A stretch of 64,000 bases of DNA, taken from positions 16,120,001-16,184,000 of the forward strand of contig NC_091053.1 in the NCBI RefSeq assembly GCF_963966145.1. Direction: 5' to 3'. How positions within the stretch are numbered: the stretch's first letter is position 1; the number at the start of each line of letters is the position of its first letter. A program made the translations under genes and the position numbers. Source of the stretch: Tenebrio molitor. Its lineage: Eukaryota > Arthropoda > Insecta > Coleoptera > Tenebrionidae. The notes under the pieces are model-generated. The model was not told the origin of the DNA and did not search any database. It worked only from the letters and a program-made list of their open reading frames with translations. Shown in pieces: positions 58,891-64,000 of this stretch.

Positions 58891-59220
58891 ATGTAGGGTT
58901 ATTCACGAGAGACTTCCGATGAAAATTTCGTTGTAAAATACAAGAAAACCCTAGAACTTGATATTTTGTTTAATTCGAAATAAGTTAGCAATCCAAGTAG
59001 CTTGGCGAATAAAATTAATCATGACAGTTTCTTTTTATTGAGGTTATGAGTAAAAATTAATACAAATGTGAAAACTGACATGACAGACAATAAGGGCCAG
59101 CCATCTTTGATTTAAGTATTACTTTTTATACATTTAGGAAGCTAGAAACCATTGAAAATTGTAGTTTCGGTTGCATATAACGAAGTTTTCATCGGAAGTC
59201 TCTCGTGACTAACCCTGTAT
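58891..59220. mobile_element. MITE with approx. 40-bp inverted repeats
   Basis: GAGAGACTTCCGATGAAAAT at the left against GTTTTCATCGGAAGTCTCTC at the right, with ends TAGGGTTATTCACG and CGTGACTAACCCTGTA. Confidence 0.8.
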
Positions 59221-59234
59221 GCTAATGTCAACAA

Positions 59235-59920
59235 AGAATTACTCCCTAGAATTTAGGGATATTCGTTACTAGGTTGCCATAAATTTGGTTAGGTTGGAGG
59301 GTATGTGGTTTCTGGTAGCAAACAAAAGAAAAAGTTTCACGATCAGTTCTGGTTTGCGGCGGCATATTTAATTGGACTTGGGCAAAGACTCTCTCTATTG
59401 ATAGCAACCAACCTCAGGCATTCAAAATTACTTATGAAAATTTTAGTTACAGTTAATTTCAAAATTATAGAGTACACCTCAAAAATCAAGAAGTCGATTT
59501 ATTACAGTTTTTTCCACATGTAAAGATGCCTTTTTGAAATTTGAGTGTCATATTTTTTATATAGGTAGGTTAGGTAAGTTTGACAACATAAAATGTTGCT
59601 GATGTTTTAGAACACCGTAATAGTGTCTGTTTTATCCTCTGCACGGTGCTCTTCGCGATGTTATCATAGTGGGCTACCCTCCGGATCGACCACCCTTCTT
59701 CTAATTTGGAAAGAATGAGCACTTTCGCGTTTTCGGTTAGATTGTCAAAATTGACATTGATCATTGACAAAAAATGTGAGTGCATTTCACACTGTAGAAA
59801 ATTAGATGTACTCTATAATTTTGAAATTAACTGTACATAAAACATGAAAAACGTAATTTCCTTAAAAGTTCGAATACCAGGGAGTAATTTCTTGTTGACA
59901 TTACTGTCGTTACTTAGTAT
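59235..59920 (+). repeat. Dispersed repeat family R2, copy 2 (interrupted)
   Basis: Matches 44520-45110 except for the 383-bp insertion at 59451-59833. Confidence 0.75.
59451..59833 (-). mobile_element. 383-bp Tc1/mariner-like deletion derivative with TA duplication
   Basis: CAGTTAATTTCAAAATTATA at the left and TATAATTTTGAAATTAACTG at the right are exact inverses (about 27 bp), flanked by TA on both sides. The empty site, TAGTTACATAAAACATG, is present at about 45032. The minus strand from 59785 encodes 71 codons with a helix-turn-helix-like segment, LTENAKVLILSKLEEGWSI then KSTVQRIKQ, as in the N-terminus of Tc1/mariner transposases. Confidence 0.85.
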
Positions 59921-60221
59921 TAATTATATGTTTTTGGTGTGTGGAATACAATTTAAAATAGTTATTTGTATATCAAGGATGCGAAATCGTACTTTGACGA
60001 ACCGAGAGAAAAATTGTCGTCGAGGCCGCTTTGCGGCCGAGACAAGACAATCTCGAGGTCGTCAAAGGATTTCGTAGCCAAGGTGTACACAACATTTTGT
60101 GTGCAACCCGAAAATTTGTAATTATAAAATGAACAAGTAAAATTTCCTTCACTGTCAATAAAAATAAAGTCGGCCTACATGTCGCCATGTCGCTATGGAA
60201 ACTTTGAGAAAAATTGCAAAA

Positions 60222-60420
60222 ATGTCCGAAGAAAATTACGATATTTCAGTTCCGTGTACTCATCCAGAGTTAAAAAAATATTATAAATTATGCAGTGTCG
60301 CATTTGAAACCTGAAAAATCGAAACGGCAATATGAAAAATGTTACAGTGACTTTGAGACTGATGTAACAAGAAGAATGTGAAAACCGTGTCGGATAATGT
60401 TGTACTGGCTTACCTATTTA
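60222..60420 (+). pseudogene. Crypton-like tyrosine recombinase N-terminal remnant
   Basis: From ATG at 60222: MSEENYDISVPCTHPELK in one frame, then KPEKSKRQYEKCYSDFET in a second, then NKKNVKTVSDNVVLAYL in a third. The order matches the N-terminal region of insect Crypton-like elements (PEKSK...Y...F..W...KN....S.NV.L.Y), as far as I recall. At least two frameshifts; no catalytic domain follows. Confidence 0.4.
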
Positions 60421-61039
60421 TTGGAATTTATTTATTGTGGAATATAAATGTTAAGTTCTGTTATGCCAGGTTGTATCATCTGCTCCTTTTTAGGTTATTT
60501 TAATCGTGGAAATATGAGGAGCCGTGCAAAGACACAAATAAACCAAAATGTCTGTTGATGACATTCAGGAAATGTTACGAGATATTTCTCTTTTTGATCG
60601 GTGAAAAATTAACCAAAATTAACTTAATTCACATGTGTATGTTTCATATAGATGATAGATCGATAATGGGGATCTTTCTTATCGACTCCTCAACCTCATG
60701 CGGCTGTCTCATTTGAAATTGGCGGAAATTTCAAACCGGATGCAAATTCTGTACTAATAGTGGCCGTTCCTGACACAAAATCAAACTTTAACTGTAACCA
60801 ATCCAGATTTTATAAGATTACACCGGAAATATGCAAATAGATATGTTGTAATTGTATAATAAATAAATATAAAAATGACTTTTACTTTTACGGCCGCTCA
60901 TTTCGCGTACGGTTGCACACAAATACATTTAATATTCTGCATAAAATGACTTTTTGTTTATTTCCCACTGGTAAAGGGAATACATAGTTATATTTTAGCA
61001 TCCAAGGAAACTTTTTGACAAATATTTTAGCATCCAAGG

Positions 61040-61245
61040 AAAATTTTACAAAAATTCAAAAATTTTAAAATGCGGTTGTAGAAAAAATAGTGTTTGTATT
61101 TCGTGCGAAAGATGATTGTTTTGTTGGCGCATTCGAATGACTTTGAAGTCTCGACCTGACGGTCTCGACCAAAAACTCATTCTCATGCCCCAACAAAAAA
61201 CAATCATTTTGCGCACTTAATACAAAAATAACTATTTTCGACTAC
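61040..61245. repeat. Imperfect inverted repeat
   Basis: AAAGATGATTGTTTTGTTGG near 61109 pairs with CCAACAAAAAACAATCATTT near 61192, and outer ATAGTGTTTGTATTTCGTGC with GCGCACTTAATACAAAAATA. Confidence 0.5.
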
Positions 61246-61570
61246 AAGTCTCAGAAGGCTTCATTATTGACTCTCGAACCGACCCCAGAAGTAGAATTTC
61301 TCTCCCAAGGTTAATAATAATTTTTATTATTAACCTAGGTTAAACATGAACAGCCGTCACCTACGAGTAGCAACGAAAGATTTTCGTTGATTTCATTGGT
61401 TAACGTAGACGATTTTCATAGCAACCGTTGAAAAATGAGAACTCGGATCGTCGCATCGGACAAAATAATTCGATCAATAATTATTATCAGAAAGGGTTTT
61501 AACGTATCTAGTAGTGAAAAAAATTGTATATAAACCACGGTGAAGAAGTCCCTTATTATGAATCTAGGTA

Positions 61571-61706
61571 AATTGCTCGAATGCAATTGCTCGAAGACGA
61601 ATTGCTCGAAATCAGCTGCTCGAAAGTCAATTGCTCGAATATGACTTTGCTCGAATTGCAAGTTCCTCGAACGGCAGTTTCTCGAAAGTATTTTGCTCGA
61701 AAGTAA
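61571..61706 (+). repeat. Nine-copy 15-bp minisatellite, core TTGCTCGAA
   Basis: CTCGAA occurs nine times at near-constant spacing of 14, 15, 14, 15, 16, 16, 15 and 15 bp. Spacers vary but often read AATTG before the core. It produces a spurious minus-strand open frame. Confidence 0.85.
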
Positions 61707-62286
61707 TTATCATACACAGGATAATGCGGTGATTGTTATTGCAACGGCCACATCCGTATTGCATTTAATAAATTTAAAAAAAAACTGTTTTACAAAAAAT
61801 TCTTAACTTCTGATTTTTACACTGATAAGAGAATTCATTTCTAACATTTATAAACGAAATTACCGACGAAAAATATGAATTACATTTTAAATCGATATTA
61901 AAAATTTGAAGACTGGTTTTATTTATGATGTGGGATTTGTAATTGCGGTAAGGCGGTAAGGCCGTTACAGATCTTCGGGTGCAGGCATTTAAGATTCCAT
62001 TATTTTCTCCAAGGCCGCAACAGTGTTTTTTGTTATAAAGCAATAAGTTTATGCAAGTGGGATATAAGGTTAGTAAGTGCATTATAACATGAACTTCTTC
62101 ACCTTGGTGTATAATATATACTATTGTTTAAAAACGGGCAAATTACAAAAAATAGCATAAAAAAGTCGTTTCATAAGAACTTGAAGCACTCATTCTTTAA
62201 AATCACTCGTGGCTACCCCACCTTTTTTAAAACTTGAATTTGTGCTTCAAGACTGGCTTATGAAACTTGTTTTTTAATATAGGTAC

Positions 62287-62625
62287 TATTTGAAAATTCT
62301 AGTTACATACAACATGAAAAACGTAATTTCCCTAAAATCCTAGGAAGTAATTTTTTTGTTGACACTCCTGTACGTGTTGAAATAGGTAAGGGGAGTTTCC
62401 TTATTTGAACCACCTCCTAATTTGACTGAAGGAATACGCACAACGAGCTCACACTTTTTGTAATTTGTAATGTCGTGGCAATATCCGAATGAAATCTAAC
62501 AAATTCGTTTCAACAGTAGAATAATTACCTATCCCTAATTGTGTTATAAGTGATTTCCAATGGCACAAAACAGTAATTACATCATTTATTCAAAATATGT
62601 AATGAATTTTATGTGGATTATAAAT
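62287..62625 (+). repeat. Dispersed repeat family R2, copy 3 (partial)
   Basis: TTGAAAATTCTAGTTACATA and later AATATCCGAATGAAATCTAA match 45030-45060 and 46505-46650 respectively. This copy lacks the foldback element that separates these parts in copy 1. Confidence 0.7.
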
Positions 62626-62629
62626 ATCC

Positions 62630-63435
62630 AGCTATATTAGTAGGTGGACAGATTCGTTACCAAATATTCAGACATATTAACTATACTACTTAATATAGTT
62701 TTACAACGTTTTGTGACTATAAATTCCAAGATTTAAAGAAATTTTATAAATGCAATAATAACAAAGTCATATTGTTCTTCTATACGATCCGATCCTGTCA
62801 CCGGAATATTCCGAAAAACACCTTCCGGACTTGATGAATAAATCGTCTTCGAGTCTCGATCCCATCAACTCCGTTCGAAACACAGGTACGAATTCGGAAG
62901 ATTTTCAGGCACGTGTCCACCATTTCACGTCATGACAGTTAGTATGTAATAGACATAAAATATGTCGCAGGCTTATATATGTAGTTTGTCCAGCGAGAGA
63001 TTGGTTGACATAAAAGTCACTAAATTCTACGTAGAGAAAGGAGTAGCCAGCGCACGTAAAATTTGAAATATATCCTTCAAGCAGCAACATTTTTGCCCTG
63101 GAATTATGCTCTAATTAATGTATTCTAGTCCATTCTGTAGTGTTGGGTTAATTTAATACAATTTAAAATCTCCCAATCTCTCGCTGAACGAAGTTTAGCA
63201 GAATTAGGCGTTTTGCAAAACAGCGTCACTTTGAATAATCACTTTCAATTATTCAAAATGACCTGCCGTTTTCAGTCATTTTGCAAAATGCCTGATGGCA
63301 GTTAGGCATATTGAAGACATCGCAATATACTGTAAAACAATAAGTATTAGATATTAGGCACTACTATGCGGTCGCGAAATGTCATTTTGAAGGTAGCGAG
63401 TTCAAAATATGTAGTTATTTTCGATACCGGTTTCA
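62630..63435. other. AT-rich DNA without recognised genes
   Basis: Nothing supported beyond short local repeats (CATTTTGCAAAATG-like around 63283). Confidence 0.3.
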
Positions 63436-63439
63436 GGAA

Positions 63440-63957
63440 CATTTAAAGTCATTTTGTCGCACTTGTTTGCTTTATTATAGCACTCTTCCCTGCGCTCCTC
63501 GTGCTCTAAAAAATGCGTGTGGCAAAATTGTGTCTTATAAATTACTATTGTAGAGAATATTATGTGAATTTTTATACAACAGAACGTCTCTCACGTCTCA
63601 ACTATAACAGCTGTAATACGACCTTTGGTGATCGTTTTGTAGAAAAATGTGTACTCTGCTAGAATGTTTCGGAAAAATTTTGTTCTATCTGGTGTAGTTT
63701 TCGATACAAAGATACAAAGAATTTGTTATTTGATTCTGTTATTGTTGCTTTTTGCAGTTTTTGTCAATTTACTTTTTCGTTTTTAAAGTTAAACAGTCTG
63801 TTTGACAATTAGTGAGTGTCGAGTAACAAAAACGTCCAAAAATATTTCTCATCAGCATTGATTATCTAATTTTTTACTTGTAACATCACAAGTACCTTTA
63901 TAACCTATAAAGATTGTTAAATCGTAGTCTCCATAACAACCAACAAGTATTAGGCAA
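63440..63957 (+). repeat. Repeat family R3, uninterrupted copy
   Basis: Contiguous counterpart of 50040-50204 plus 53961-54310. The junction TTTTTATACAAC at 63571 is the empty site of the 3756-bp insertion. Confidence 0.8.
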
Positions 63958-64000
63958 TAGTATATTAAAGAACGAGTTTTATAAGGGTTGTAGAAAACGA
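63958..64000 (+). repeat. Partial repeat also found at 14150
   Basis: TATTAAAGAACGAGTTTTATAAGGGTTG followed by TAGAAAACGA matches 14152-14205 with a short deletion. It is cut by the window edge. Confidence 0.6.

Noticed and set aside
61416..61661. 81-aa minus-strand frame rich in FEQ repeats
   Set aside because: Produced by the 15-bp TTGCTCGAA minisatellite. The repeat period, not coding, explains it.

Overview
This is eukaryotic, AT-rich, intron-containing DNA from an insect, most likely a beetle. Evidence: cuticular chitin-binding (CPAP3/obstructor) genes, an insect odorant receptor, introns of only 45-60 bp beside multi-kb ones, and many short inverted-repeat transposons. The order is inferred; nothing fixes a species. 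Exons are clearly GC-richer than surrounding DNA, which helped place splice sites. I see no tRNA, rRNA or CRISPR array.

Layout. 1-20 kb: a cuticle-type cluster on the + strand. Two three-domain chitin-binding proteins (obstructor-A-like, 2072-6350; obstructor-D/E-like, 8461-11770) are followed by an unrecognised secreted 446-aa Pro/Gln/His-rich protein (16795-19415) with a textbook TATA/initiator promoter. 22-44 kb: a housekeeping block. It holds an HMG20A-like chromatin protein (+, 22098-23649), a two-exon 51-aa small gene (+, 24141-24354), an STK11IP (LKB1-interacting) homologue (-, 24512-26638), the histone H3 kinase haspin in six exons over 13 kb (+, 26989-39857), the alpha subunit of the mitochondrial processing peptidase in eight exons (-, 40243-42288), and an unrecognised open frame with a possible SOCS-like C-terminus (42762-43448). 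STK11IP and haspin diverge from a 350-bp shared promoter. Haspin and PMPCA converge with overlapping 3' ends. 44-64 kb: almost entirely transposon-derived, with one intact seven-exon odorant receptor (54633-56809).

Mobile DNA is the dominant theme: at least 15 inverted-repeat elements, nested insertions with recoverable empty sites and TA target duplications (383-bp element at 59451; 3756-bp element at 50205), and decayed fragments of a Helitron helicase, a Tc1/mariner transposase, a Crypton-like recombinase and a hAT end.

The main biological leads are the uncatalogued 51-aa gene, a triple GCGGGAA+TTYAAA (E2F/CHR-like) array inside haspin just before the kinase exons, a possible second internal haspin promoter, the overlapping haspin/PMPCA 3' ends, and the nested foldback elements. 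All exon structures were derived by hand from splice signals, reading phase and remembered family sequences. No search or transcript data were available.
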